Below, in pieces: positions 1 through 10,479 of a stretch of DNA of 64,000 bases (position 1 is its first letter; the number at the start of each line of letters is the position of its first letter). The stretch is from Hormiphora californensis (Eukaryota > Ctenophora > Tentaculata > Cydippida > Pleurobrachiidae), in assembly GCA_020137815.1 (NCBI GenBank), contig CM035350.1:8882265-8946264 (forward strand), read 5' to 3'. Below the pieces are notes generated by a model. The model saw only the letters and a list, made by a program, of their open reading frames with translations. It searched no databases and was not told the DNA's origin. A program made the position numbers and the translations under genes.

Positions 1-600
1 GCTGTGTCTCTAACACCAATCAGGTATTTTGAAACCAACCCCTGGAACCAATTAGGTAACCCGGGGTCATGTTCGCACTACGATTCAAGTCATGTCCAAA
101 CCCCCCGGATATATAATTGTGATCTCATTCTATCAGACAATCAGTTTTATCATTTTGTTTCAGGACCTATTCCTGGAGCGTGGTGGAATCCCAATTCTTC
201 TGTCTCTACTGGAAAAGTGTCCCCCAAGCATGCAGAACCTGGTACTGGGTGCACTACTTGACCTGACATGAAGACCCCCGGGCCGTCTCACATGTCGTCA
301 CGTGGCGAGGAGTGGGTCAGATCACGGCGGTATCTCTCCTTGTTAGTTTGTGGAGGCAGGAGGAGGCAGCAATGGGTGTCAAACGGGATCTCAATAATGT
401 TATGATAGGTAGGACGATCAACAATACCTTGTCCCTCAATTTCAAACTCAAGAGGGTTCAAACTTTATTATAATTGAAGCTGCTGTTGCCCTTGCTATAA
501 CACGTTATCCTGTCTGAATGCACTGATTTGAGAATCAACACGGGGTCTGGCGCCGCAAGACATGCTTTCTCTACATTATCATTGCCCCCATACTAATTAT
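1..600. other. Unassigned sequence before the minisatellite
   Basis: I see no supportable coding exon or RNA gene here. The short open frame at the left edge has low-complexity composition and no recognisable domain. The stretch may be intron of the + strand gene whose exons begin near 2588. Confidence 0.4.
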
Positions 601-2607
601 CTACACCCTACTACCCCTTCCTCCCTCAGATCCGGGTTGTCCACTACAGACAGGGTATACTAACCCTACTACCCCTTCCTCCCTCAGATCCGGGTTGCCC
701 ACTACAGGGTATACTAACCCTACTACCCCTTCCTCCCTCAGATCCGGGTTGCCCACTACAGGGTATACTAACCCTACTACCCCTTTCTCCCTCAGATCCG
801 GGTTGTCCACTACAGGGTATACTAACCCTACTACCCCTTCCTCCCTCAGATCCGGGTTGCCCACTACAGGGTATACTAACCCTACTACCCCTTCCTCCCT
901 CAGATCCTGGTTGTCCACTACAGGGTATACTAACCCTACTACCCCTTCCTCCCTCAGATCCGGGTTGCCCACTACAGGGTATACTAACCCTACTACCCCT
1001 TCCTCCCTCAGATCCGGGTTGTCCACTACAGGGTATACTAACCCTACTACCCCTTCCTCCCTCAGATCCTGGTTGTCCACTACAGGGTATACTAACCCTA
1101 CTACCCCTTCCCCACCCTCAGATCCGGGTTGTCCACTACAGGGTATACTAACCCTACTACCCCTCCCCACCCTCAGATCCTGGTTGTCCACTACAGGGTA
1201 TACTAACCCTACTACCCCTTCCTCCCTCAGATCCGGGTTGCCCACTACAGGGTATACTAACCCTACTACCCCTTCCACCCTCAGATCCTGGTTGCCCACT
1301 ACAGGGTATACTAACCCTACTACCCCTTCCCCACCCTCAGATCCGGGTTGCCCACTACAGGGTATACTAACCCGACTACCCCTTCCTCTCCCTCAGATCC
1401 TGGTTGTCCACTACAGGGTATACTAACCCTACTACCCCTTCCTCCCTCAGATCCGGGTTGCCCACTACAGGGTATACTAACCCTACTACCCCTTCCTCCC
1501 TCAGATCCGGGTTGTCCACTACAGGGTATACTAACCCTACTACCCCTTCCTCCCTCAGATCCGGGTTGTCCACTACAGGGTATACTAACCCTACTACCCC
1601 TTCCACCCTCAGATCCGGGTTGCCCACTACAGGGTATACTAACTCTACTACCCCTTCCTCCCTCAGATCCTGGTTGCCCACTACAGGGTATACTAACCCT
1701 ACTACCCCTTCCTCCCTCAGATCCGGGTTGTCCACTACAGAGTATACTAACCCGACTACCCCTTCCTCCCTCAGATCCTGGTTGTCCACTACAGGGTATA
1801 CTAACCCTACTACCCCTTCCTCCCTCAGATCCGGGTTGTCCACTACAGGGTATACTAACCCTACTACCCCTTCCTCCCTCAGATCCTGGTTGTCCACTAC
1901 AGGGTATACTAACCCTACTACCCCTTCCCCACCCTCAGATCCGGGTTGCCCACTACAGGGTATACTAACCCTACTACCCCTTCCCCACCCTCAGATCCGG
2001 GTTGCCCACTACAGGGTATACTAACCCTACTACCCCTTCCTCCCTCAGATCCGGGTTGCCCACTACAGGGTATACTAACCCTACTACCCCTTCCTCCCTC
2101 AGATCCTGGTTGCCCACTACAGGGTATACTAACCCTACTACCCCTTCCTCCCTCAGATCCTGGTTGTCCACTACAGGGTATACTAACCCTACTACCCCTT
2201 CCTCCCTCAGATCCGGGTTGTCCACTACAGGGTATACTAACCCTATTACCCCTTCCTCCCTCAGATCCGGGCTGCCCACTACAGGGTATACTAACCCTAC
2301 TACCCCTTCCTCCCTCAGATCCGGGTTGTCCACTACAGGGTATACTAACCCTACTACCCCTTCCTCCCTCAGATCCGGGTTGTCCACTACAGGGTATACT
2401 AACCCTACTACCCCTTCCTCCCTCAGATCCGGGTTGCCCACTACAGGGTATACTAACCCGACTACCCCTTCCTCCCTCAGATCCGGGTTGTCCACTACAG
2501 GGTATACTAACCCTACTACCCCTTCCTCCCTCAGATCCTGGTTGTCCACTACAGGGTATACTAACCCTACTACCCCTTCCTCCTCAGATCCGGGTTGCCC
2601 ACTACAG
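601..2607 (+). repeat. 54-bp minisatellite, about 37 copies, each carrying splice-site motifs
   Basis: The unit is 54 bp and spacing is nearly constant (for example starts at 707 and 761). Each copy holds, in order, GTATAC, a branch-point-like TACTAAC, a pyrimidine tract and CCCTCAG, then about 21 bases ending in CACTACAGG. Copies differ by a few substitutions (CCGGG/CCTGG, GCCC/GTCC). Because 54 is divisible by three and the unit lacks stops in several frames, long open frames arise on both strands. They are by-products of the repeat. The last copy merges directly into a real exon at 2588 or 2608, so the array looks like an expansion of that exon's 3' splice-site region. Confidence 0.95.
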
Positions 2608-3907
2608 GGTATAGAGCAGCAGCAGAGTGAGGTTAGTGCCCATGCTCTCAGCTCGACCCCTACTCTCGCCATTCTGGATGTAGGAGACAACATGCGGGCC
2701 AAGATATACGCCATGCTCTACAGGATTGGATTCGACAAACTCCCGCCCCTACCAGCCAAGGATCAGGTAACGTTCCTGGGGTCTAGGGAAACTTGGGTGA
2801 ACCGTAAAGTTCCTGGGGTCTAGAGAAACTTGGGTGAACCGTAGAGTTCCTGAGATCGACTAGAGAATCTGGGGTGAAGTGATGAGATGAGAGGGTGGGA
2901 TGAGAGGATGTGCGATAATGTCGATTTTTGTACTACACTACTCGAGTTTGGGAATGTTAGGTGGAAATTTTAATATTTTTCTAGAACATTCCTTACAGCT
3001 ATATGGTATTATGCATGCGAGCTAAAAGAAAATTAGCGGTATCCTACAAAGTTCAATTCATCTTAAGCAGAGGAGTGTCCCACTTTCCCATATTTCTTTA
3101 TTTTACAAATTACTAAGTCTGTTCCCATATAATAATGTTTCCAGGACTAGCATTATTTATCAAAGACGCCTACTTTTGTTTCCCATGAACAATAAAAAAT
3201 CATAATTTCCTTCTCTTCCACTTTCGTCCCTAGATATCCGTGTTGGCCCCTAGCACATATCGCTCTTATTCATAACCTTCCTCCTAGATCTACCCCGTCC
3301 GAACAGCTCTATAAACCCCCCTCCTTCCTCCTAGATCTACCCCGTCCGAACAGCTCTATAAACCCCCTCCTTCCTCCTAGATCTACCCCGTCCGAACAGC
3401 TCTATAAACCCCCCTCCTTCCTCCTAGATCTACCCCGTTCGAACAACGCTATAAACCCCCTTCCCTTTCTCTCAGATCTGGCCCTGCCATCCAACTCTCT
3501 AAACCCACCTTCCTCTCAGATCACCCTGACACTGATAGAGAACTACCTGGACTTCAAAGTGGGAGAGGTCTGGCAGGAGATCATATCCGAACTAATGGTG
3601 GACAATATCACCCCCATTAGGAGTGACAGGGACGCACTCAGGGAGGTCCAGCAGATAATTGGAGCGAAGAGCGAGGCTGTAAAACGGCACCAGGTATTAT
3701 TAATTAGTAATTAGTAAGGGGACCGATTAGCAGGGCTCATATGAACGCATATTGCTAACACCCCCCCCCCCCCCCTAATTAGCTGGAGATACTGGAGAGA
3801 GAGCAAGCATCTGAACAGGAGGATGAACAGGCATGTTATGAACAAATCAGGAGTAACTACAAACAATGGGAACAACAAAATGATTCCCGGATAAACTTTA
3901 TCAGCAA
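2588..3907 (+). CDS. Unidentified + strand gene, three internal exons
   Basis: Three exons join in phase: about 2588-2766 (donor GTAACG), 3520-3693 (acceptor CCTCTCAG, donor GTATTA) and 3783-3907 (acceptor TAATTAG, donor GTAAGA). The first could instead start at 2608. The spliced product includes GDNMRAKIYAMLYRIGFDKL, then IENYLDFKVGEVWQEI, then a charged helix-forming stretch rich in E, Q and R that looks like coiled coil. I do not recognise the family. The upstream exons lie beyond the minisatellite or outside the window. Exons after 3907, which ends in phase 2, were not found; they may lie past the gap at 4482. Both upstream introns contain tandem copies of acceptor-like sequence. Confidence 0.7.
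3281..3519 (+). repeat. 46-47 bp tandem repeat of acceptor-like sequence
   Basis: Four near-identical units each begin CTCCTAG followed by ATCTACCCCG and end in a C-rich tract (CTCCTAG at 3281, 3328, 3374 and 3421). Two more diverged units end in CTCTCAG near 3475 and 3519. The last CAG is the true acceptor of the exon at 3520. The structure is a ladder of potential 3' splice sites immediately before one exon. Confidence 0.85.
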
Positions 3908-3944
3908 GTAAGAGAGATTGAATTTGAGTCTAACTAATATTCTG

Positions 3945-4005
3945 TTTAGCACCGCCGAGTGCCGACCCGATCTGAGGGCACTCAAAACGGTCTGGTGCCG
4001 CCGAA
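3945..4005. repeat. Copy of a dispersed GC-rich palindromic repeat
   Basis: It contains GACCCGATCTGAGGGCACT and TCTGGTGCCGCCG. These match motifs seen in both orientations near 12185, 32670 and 43590-44100. It is probably a fragment of a small non-autonomous element. Confidence 0.6.
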
Positions 4006-4024
4006 AGCTAATATTCTTGTACCA

Positions 4025-4150
4025 TATAGGGGGGGTTCCAACCTATTTTTTGTATGTTTGTACGGAAAAAAACAAGTTTTTCCTCAAACAAAAAAATACA
4101 AAAAAATACAAAAAAGTACAAAAAAATACAAAAAAATACAAAAAAATAAA
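4025..4150. repeat. G-tract-headed element with TACAAAAAA array
   Basis: A G run is followed by TTCCAACCTATTTTT, then a short array of A-rich 9-10-mers containing TACAAAAA. The same head occurs at 5740, and a related head at 59932 and inverted at 61040. No coding content is seen. Confidence 0.6.
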
Positions 4151-4481
4151 ACGGGGTATAAATGATTAAACAAAGCTTTTCTGATCGTTGAAACTTTAGT
4201 TTATGATCATAATTGTGTCATAAATTCCTATTAAACTGTGGTTTAATACAAAATTAGCAACTTTCTCTTATAATTGGATGATAAAAACATGTTTTAATCA
4301 TGTTTTAATTGTTCTTTATCAAAACACAAGGAAATATTCTATTCAATATTTTCGAAATCTGAATCAATGATGTTTACTTTTTCGAATTTCGAATGAAAGA
4401 TAATAAATACACGACAGACGTTCCTAGGTGGTACATTAGCACAAAAGGAACCCGTCCATGAACTTTTACTAGGGCACCCCC
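4151..4481. other. AT-rich sequence, nothing recognised
   Basis: No exon-like open frame with splice sites, no RNA gene and no clear repeat was found between the A-rich array and the gap. Confidence 0.4.
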
Positions 4482-4581
4482 NNNNNNNNNNNNNNNNNNN
4501 NNNNNNNNNNNNNNNNNNNNNNNNNNNNNNNNNNNNNNNNNNNNNNNNNNNNNNNNNNNNNNNNNNNNNNNNNNNNNNNNN
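4482..4581. other. Assembly gap (100 N)
   Basis: Exactly 100 N bases, the conventional size for a scaffold join of unknown length. Exons and genes may be missing here, including upstream exons of the kinase fragment that follows. Confidence 0.99.
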
Positions 4582-4708
4582 CTGTAGGAGAGGTGATACG
4601 TATGGGGGTTACCCTGGTCAAAGCTCTCTGAAAGGGAGATAAAGTTGGCCCTCCGCCAAAAACAAACCCCCGATCCCCCTCATAACACATATTATACCAT
4701 GTAGTACT

Positions 4709-4770
4709 TGTTTGTTTGTTTGTTTGTTTGTTTGTTTGTTTGTTTGTTTGTTTATCTGTTTGTTTGTCTG
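4709..4770. repeat. TTTG microsatellite
   Basis: About 14 copies of TTTG with a few substitutions, lying in the pyrimidine-rich lead-in to the kinase exon acceptor at 4797. Confidence 0.9.
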
Positions 4771-4797
4771 TTAGCTCTAACCATACCTTCTTCCCCA

Positions 4798-4904
4798 GGC
4801 AGCGTCTCGTACTCCAATGCTGGGCGTACGATCCTAAACAGAGACCCCATCTACGAGATCTCAGAGATTCAATCGGAAATATCAACGTCCTCCGTCGTCT
4901 TTAG
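4798..4904 (+). CDS. Orphan terminal exon of a protein kinase
   Basis: After the acceptor TTCCCCAG the frame reads QRLVLQCWAYDPKQRPHLRD and stops 16 codons later. The pattern CW-x2-DP-x2-RP is the subdomain XI signature at the C-terminal end of protein kinase catalytic domains, most like tyrosine and tyrosine-kinase-like kinases. No other kinase exon is visible. The rest of the gene may lie in or beyond the gap at 4482-4581, or this may be a leftover of a broken copy. The intact motif argues against long neglect. The C-terminal tail after the kinase fold is very short. Confidence 0.6.
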
Positions 4905-4984
4905 AACCATGCTGGAACTACAAAATACACACCGCTGCCTGCTGCAATTTATCAGACTTAATGGGATCTGGGATAGTTAGTTGT

Positions 4985-5436
4985 TAGGTAAGGCTGCAAG
5001 GGACAGCTAGGTCCTAACTTAGGACACATCGTGACCCGAGTGGGCAACAACTGTTGTCATGACAACAGTTGACATGTCAACAACAACTGTAATTGTCAAC
5101 CCGTGACGGAGATGGTTAACAATCCAGGAAGACTAATTCATGTAATTCATGTAATTATGGCACACGTTTCTTTTACAGAAAGAAGGGAAATTGTTTTGTT
5201 TCTGAGTTTATATTGGTTAGGGAGAGTTGAGAAATGTGTGCCATTAGGTAATGGGAGAAATTATTATTATTTGATTGGGGGAAAATAAATATTAGTTCTC
5301 TCTCTCTAACAAGATCTGTACAACAGTTTTTCTCCATACATATATTTCACATTTATTATTTACATTTTGCTTTAGAAAACTCACGCCGCGTGTCTATTAC
5401 TTTACAAAAGTTCACCACTTATAATCCGCAAAGTTA
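4985..5436. other. No gene recognised
   Basis: The region contains a small imperfect palindrome built on CAACTGTTGTCATGACAACAG near 5048 and otherwise AT-rich unique sequence. Short open frames here lack splice context and domain content. Confidence 0.4.
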
Positions 5437-5686
5437 TTATCTGGATGCGCGGGGAGAGATAGCGGGAAGGACCTTGTGTGGTGAGGTGATGTCCCTGCCC
5501 GTGGGAGGTGGCGTCTCCGAGAGAGGAATGTTGATGTGCCGTCCAGAATGGACAGTGGTGGTCAGCATCCTAAGCAGGGTGTTGTGCTCAACCATTCCCG
5601 CGGAACTAGGTGGCTCCCGTCGGGATTTCTCCGCTAGGGAACTCTGTTTTTGTTTTGCCATCTGCAGTGTCTCGTAGTCGCTGGTC
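5437..5686 (-). CDS. Orphan terminal exon, unidentified protein
   Basis: On the minus strand an acceptor CCCCTCAG at 5687 is followed by an 82-codon open frame ending in TAA at 5437. The residues include SDYETLQMAKQKQ, then SRREPPSSAGMVEHNTLL and a Pro/Ser/Arg-rich end. Composition is typical of a disordered C-terminal tail, and a DYETLQ-like tyrosine site is present. I do not recognise the family. Upstream exons would be at higher coordinates, but that region is transposon and low-complexity DNA. The opposite strand is also partly open but less protein-like. Confidence 0.35.
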
Positions 5687-5737
5687 CTGAGGGGATAGAG
5701 AAGGGTAATTGGTGCCCATATGTATCGAGATATATAT

Positions 5738-5905
5738 GGTGGGGGGGGGGGGGTTCCAACCTATTTTTTTGTATTTTTTTGTACTTTTTTGAACGGACCA
5801 TACATAAAAGTTTCCGAAATTCCTATTTTTTTCCATACAAACAATACAAAAAAAATACAAAAAAATATTGAAGGATGTGGGTGCCTGATAAAAGTATAAA
5901 TAATA
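5738..5905. repeat. G-tract-headed element, second copy
   Basis: A 13-base G run is followed by TTCCAACCTATTTTTTTG, a (TTTTTTGTA)-type array, then an inverted A-rich array. It shares its head with the element at 4025. Probably a non-autonomous repeat. Confidence 0.6.
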
Positions 5906-5995
5906 CATAGCTGGGTTCCGTTTATGTTCATGTACCACCTATTATATATATGAACGTTTTTAGTTCCATTGTCATCCATTTTCCTGCTAAAAGTA

Positions 5996-6161
5996 CAGTC
6001 GGACCCCGATTTACCGGGATGCTCGGGGGAAAGGGTTTTGCCCGGTAAATCGGGGTGCCCGGTAATCGGGTAAAATCTGTCAAATCCATATTCGGGAAGT
6101 TTATCCTCCCGGTAAATCGGGGTTCCGGTAAATCGGGGCCCAGTATATCGGGGTCCGACTG
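5996..6161. mobile_element. 166-bp MITE with TA duplication (Tc1/mariner-pogo type)
   Basis: The ends are inverted repeats beginning CAGTCGGACCCCGATTTACC and ending in the complement (TATCGGGGTCCGACTG). Both ends are flanked by TA (5994-5995 and 6162-6163). The interior repeats CGGTAAATCGGGG several times. No coding capacity, so it depends on a transposase elsewhere. Confidence 0.85.
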
Positions 6162-6229
6162 TACTAAAAAAGTATGTAAAAGTACACGTTTTTGAAATTC
6201 GAAAAAGCAAAATCATTGATTCAGATTAC

Positions 6230-6830
6230 GATTATGTACGAGAAAATTTTCTCAGTTGGAGATCACTTTCTCGGTACTAATTTCGATTCGGGATAATTTT
6301 CTCGTAAGAAATTGCGATTCGGGGAAATTTCTCGCTTAGAAAATACGATCCGAGAAATTTTTTCGGTAAGAAATTGCGATTCGGGGAAATTTCTCGCTTA
6401 GAAAATACGATTCGAGAAATACTCTCGGTAAGAATTGCGATTCGGGGAAATTTCTCGCTTAGAAAATACGATTAGAGAAAATTTTCTCGATAAGAAATTG
6501 CGATTCGGGGAAATTTCTCGCTTAGAAAATACGATTCGAGAAAATTTTCTCGGTAAGAAATTGCGATTCGGGAAAATTTCTCTCGCTTAGAAAATACGAT
6601 TCGAGAAAATTTTCTCGGCAAGAAATTGCGATTCGGGGAAATTTCTCGCTTAGAAAATACGATTCCAGAAAATTTTTTCGGTAAGAAAATGCGATTCGGG
6701 TAAATTTATCGCTTAGAAAATACGATTCGAAAAAATTTTCTCGGTAAGAAATTGCGATTCGATCATACTTTCTTGGATAGAAATTTCGATTTGGAAAGAT
6801 TTTCTCTCTTAGAAGTTCCGATTATTCGTA
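6230..6830. repeat. About 62-bp tandem repeat, 8-9 copies
   Basis: Each unit contains GCGATTCGGGGAAATTTCTC, then GCTTAGAAAATACGATTCGA, then AAAATTTTCTCGGTAAGAAATT. Copies at both edges are more diverged, the normal pattern for a satellite grown by unequal exchange. No coding frame spans it. Confidence 0.85.
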
Positions 6831-6859
6831 CAAACAGTTCAAAAAAGTACAACAATTAG

Positions 6860-6922
6860 GAGGTGAGAAGAGAGAAAGAAAAAAGAAAAGAGAGAGAGAG
6901 AGAGAAAAGAAAAGAGAAGAAG

Positions 6923-6954
<32 letters not shown>

Positions 6955-7040
6955 AGGGGAAAGAGAGAGGAGAAGAAGAAAGGGGGAAAAAGGGGAAGGA
7001 GAAAAGGGAAGGAGAGAAAAAACTTTAAGAGAGAGAGCTG
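6860..7040. repeat. Purine-only GA-rich low-complexity tract
   Basis: Nearly pure A/G on the + strand for about 180 bases. Open frames through it encode only R/E/K or S/L/F runs and are not genes. Confidence 0.9.
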
Positions 7041-8515
7041 GTTCCCCCCCCCCCCCTTTCCCCCGTCCACCATCTTGTGAAATAAAACAAAGGGGTGGGG
7101 GTATCTACAGGCCCCAAAGCTCTTACTCTAGTACGTCACACCAGTAACGCCCCCAAAACATAACCAAAAAGAGGTGCAAAAATGGAAAAAGGAGGAGAAG
7201 AGAGATAAAGAGACATTACAGTTCACAAACTCTTTTAACTAGAAAGTGCCGCTGCCGAGCGTGATTTCCTTGCAAGGATAAAAAAAATTTTCCTGGAAAA
7301 ACTTAGACAGGAGACGAGAGGGGAACAGAAAACTTTAAAGGGTTTGGGAGAAGATGAAATAATGATCTGTAGAAATGTCCAAAAATAAGTTTAAAAATCG
7401 GAAAATCCAGCCGATCAACATGTAAGAAGAGAGAGTAGAATGGGGGGGGATAGAGAATAGAAGGAGGGGATGAGCCATCTAAAATAATTCACATTAATAT
7501 GTGGAAAAATTACTGCATCAGCATGACATACGATGGTTGGATAACCTGCAGTTTTACAGGGAGTAGTAACTGGCCTATGAGTTTTAAGAAAGAACAAGAC
7601 AGTTTTTATACTTAGACGATCTCTTGATAATAGGCAATGTAGGTATAATTATAGGTAGTAGGATATTGGACAAAAACAAAAGAACTTCATGGTAGAAGCT
7701 TCTCAACTAGTTTGATCATTCATAGCTGGTAGGCATTACGAAAGAAGAAAACTCATGGTTAATGATCTGTTCAAGTCGAAATACTACATCACGTATTCTC
7801 CAACTAATAGAGAAAGAGATCTCTTAGAGAGAAAAATAAGGTTTCTGATTTTTGTGACGTAGATTTCAGTCATTTGCAGCAGTGTACTAACAAAGGAAGA
7901 GTGAGAGAAATGCAGAGGAGATGAGGCGAAAATTAAAAAGCTAATTATACTGTTGTTTCTAATTTGTCATGATTTGCTGCTCTTCCTGCAGACAATAATG
8001 GCCATGGCAGACAATAATGGCCGGCCATTTAGAATATCAGTGCAAGATATTGAGTTAGCAGATATATCTAGAAGTTATATCTAGAAGATTATAGATCTAA
8101 CCGTTCCATGAATAATCTTATTGTAGATCAACACTATACACCAGTTTTATACCACAGTCACACATCTCACAAATGAATGACTGGTACCAGAATTCATCAG
8201 ATGATTAATTGCCTCAGTTCACTACATCTCAGTAGGTACACGCCTGTATGGTGTGTGTGAGATGTATAATTCACACTATCATAATTGATCATATAGCTTC
8301 ACACTATATAACAAACACGTAATGCAAAACGTTTTGGTATATTAGTTTAGAGTAGAAAACGATCGCTATAAATACTTGCCCGTCCACAGAGCCTAAAAAT
8401 AAACGGAACTTATTTAAACCGCACGAGAGGTTAACTAGCGGGAAGTAAATCGAATAGATCTAAAGTGACAGTAGCAAGTTAGCACAGTGATTTTAATAAT
8501 CCCATAAAGATCTTC
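7041..8515. other. Gene-free AT-rich stretch
   Basis: I see no coding exon with splice sites and no RNA gene. A short direct repeat, GACAATAATGGCC, appears twice near 7991-8023. Confidence 0.4.
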
Positions 8516-9529
8516 TTCTTCTTCTTCTGGGAGGACGCTGGCTAGTGCGAAGCACTAGCCAGTATGGGGTGGGTGCCATGTGGCTCCCGTTCCCCGTCCT
8601 GGGTGAAGTGGTTGGTATGTTGCCAGCTGCTTCGGCCCAATGGGAATTGGGGAGCTGGTGCCATACCAGGTCACAGGGGAAACCTCCCTCTAAGGGGTGG
8701 TTTCTGGGGGGTGAAGTATATCCATCGCCTTCTTATAGAACGATATCGTTTTTCTAAGGGGTTGATGGTGTCTAATTTCGTACATGCTGAGGCCCAGCCT
8801 GTCAAAGGATTCCTGTCGGAGTTTCCAGAGGGCGGGGCATTCAGTGAGTACATGCTTTATTGTCTCGTCTTCCATCCCACATGCTGCACAGGTTGTGGTC
8901 TCGACTTTCTTTAGTTTTTTCAAGTGATAGTTCAGGTGGCAGTGCCCTGTGAGTAGGTGAGTCGCCATCCTTAGGTCTGATCTATTAAGTTTTTGAAGAG
9001 GTCTCTCATATCTTTCGGTCCACATCATGTTCATATGTTTGGTATGTTTGATGGGTCCGGTTTTAACCTTTTCCCTGAGGGCTGCGTAGGCTGCCGCTTT
9101 GGGAATTGGTATGAGAGTAACTTCTTCGATTTCTTGAGCTCCTTTTTTTGCCAGGATGTCTGCTATCTCGTTTCCATCGTACCCTTGATGGGCCGGGATC
9201 CATCTAATCATGACATCGTTGAATATGGCTAGGGTGTTCAGGTTTTTGATAGTTTTTATCGCGGTTCTTGATCTGCATGTCGTGGAGTCTAGGGTCTTAA
9301 TTGTCCCTTGGCTGTCACAGTTTATGAGTATTCGCTCGTTTGCCGTCCCTTTGTCTAGGAGGCTTTGAGCTGTTAAAGATCGATACCATTCCGTAATTAA
9401 AAGCTGGACATATGTAATTAAAAAGGACGCACAAGAGGCTGGAGAGTTCACTGGAGGGCGGGATCTATCATGATGACGGAGAGCAAGGTCCGATCGATTT
9501 GTGACACGTATAGATTTGTGACGTATCAT
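8516..9529 (-). mobile_element. 5'-truncated non-LTR retrotransposon: RNase H and zinc-knuckle end
   Basis: A 279-codon minus-strand frame ends at 8690. It contains an RNase H domain with ILINCDSQGTIKTLDS, IRWIPAHQGYDGNEIAD and LAKKGA, which carry the acidic and histidine residues of the fold. These are followed by a Cys/His knuckle starting CAACGMEDETIKHVLTECPA. This order is typical of the ORF2 end of jockey/I-type LINEs. The reverse transcriptase and endonuclease parts are missing, as expected for 5' truncation. The 3' end, at lower coordinates, carries an 11-bp hairpin (8538-8562) and an (AGA)n tail at about 8511-8528. Confidence 0.9.
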
Positions 9530-9533
<4 letters not shown>

Positions 9534-9600
<67 letters not shown>

Positions 9601-9612
9601 TCTCTCTCTATA
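9534..9612. repeat. (CT)n microsatellite
   Basis: About 30 uninterrupted CT dinucleotides directly outside the retrotransposon's 5' truncation point. Confidence 0.95.
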
Positions 9613-9984
9613 GGTCGCACATGATAATTGCGTAAGACATCTTATCTCATTAATTATAATCACTGATCCATCCCTAAACCATAATGAACATGTTTAATTA
9701 TATCAAATTCGCTAAACTCTGACGCGGTTCCAGCTCAAGAGGTGAGAGAGCTAGAGCTAGAGCCGAGGGGGATCAGAGAGAAATAGAGATATGAAGACCG
9801 ATAGAGTGATAGAGTTGGGAGGTGTGTCTCATCACAAAATCACCTTGATGAATTAGACCTCTGGGACCTCAGAGTTGTGAATCCAAACAGCCACGAGATA
9901 GTCAGTGCAGGATAAAGGAAGGTACGGCTCTAGAGGTTTTATAATCGATAGAGAGAGCACATTGAGAACATACACATGTGTGTA

Positions 9985-10150
9985 CAGCTGCTAGGGAGAG
10001 GGAGAGAGGAATATATATGGGACAAGGGAGAGGGAGAGAGGAATATATATGGGACAAGGGAGAGAGGAATATATATGGGACAAGGGAGAGTGAGAGAGGA
10101 ATATATATGGGACAAGGGAGAGGGAGAGAGGAATATATATGGGACAAGAG
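9985..10150. repeat. About 30-bp GA-rich minisatellite, 5-6 copies
   Basis: The unit contains GAGAGAGGAATATATATGGG followed by ACAAGG. Units are 22-31 bp long because some copies lack one GAGAGG block. Confidence 0.85.
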
Positions 10151-10328
10151 AGTGTTCTTCTTAGTGTTTGCCACTCTGTACAAGAGCTATGTGTACCTTA
10201 CCAAGCCACTCTATATCTCAACCACAAACATATCTCCCCTCTCTCTAGATGCAAATATGCATATATTTTGACCACTAAAAGCAGCTCAAGTTGTTACAGC
10301 TAAATCGGCTAATGAGTCTGACGTACAA

Positions 10329-10472
<144 letters not shown>

Positions 10473-10479
10473 ATTCAAC

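Noticed and set aside
601-2823. Long Thr/Pro/Ser repeat proteins on both strands (up to 273 codons)
   Set aside because: They are frames through the 54-bp minisatellite, open only because 54 is a multiple of three and the unit lacks stops. Both strands are open at once. Only the segment after 2588 or 2608 reads as real coding sequence.
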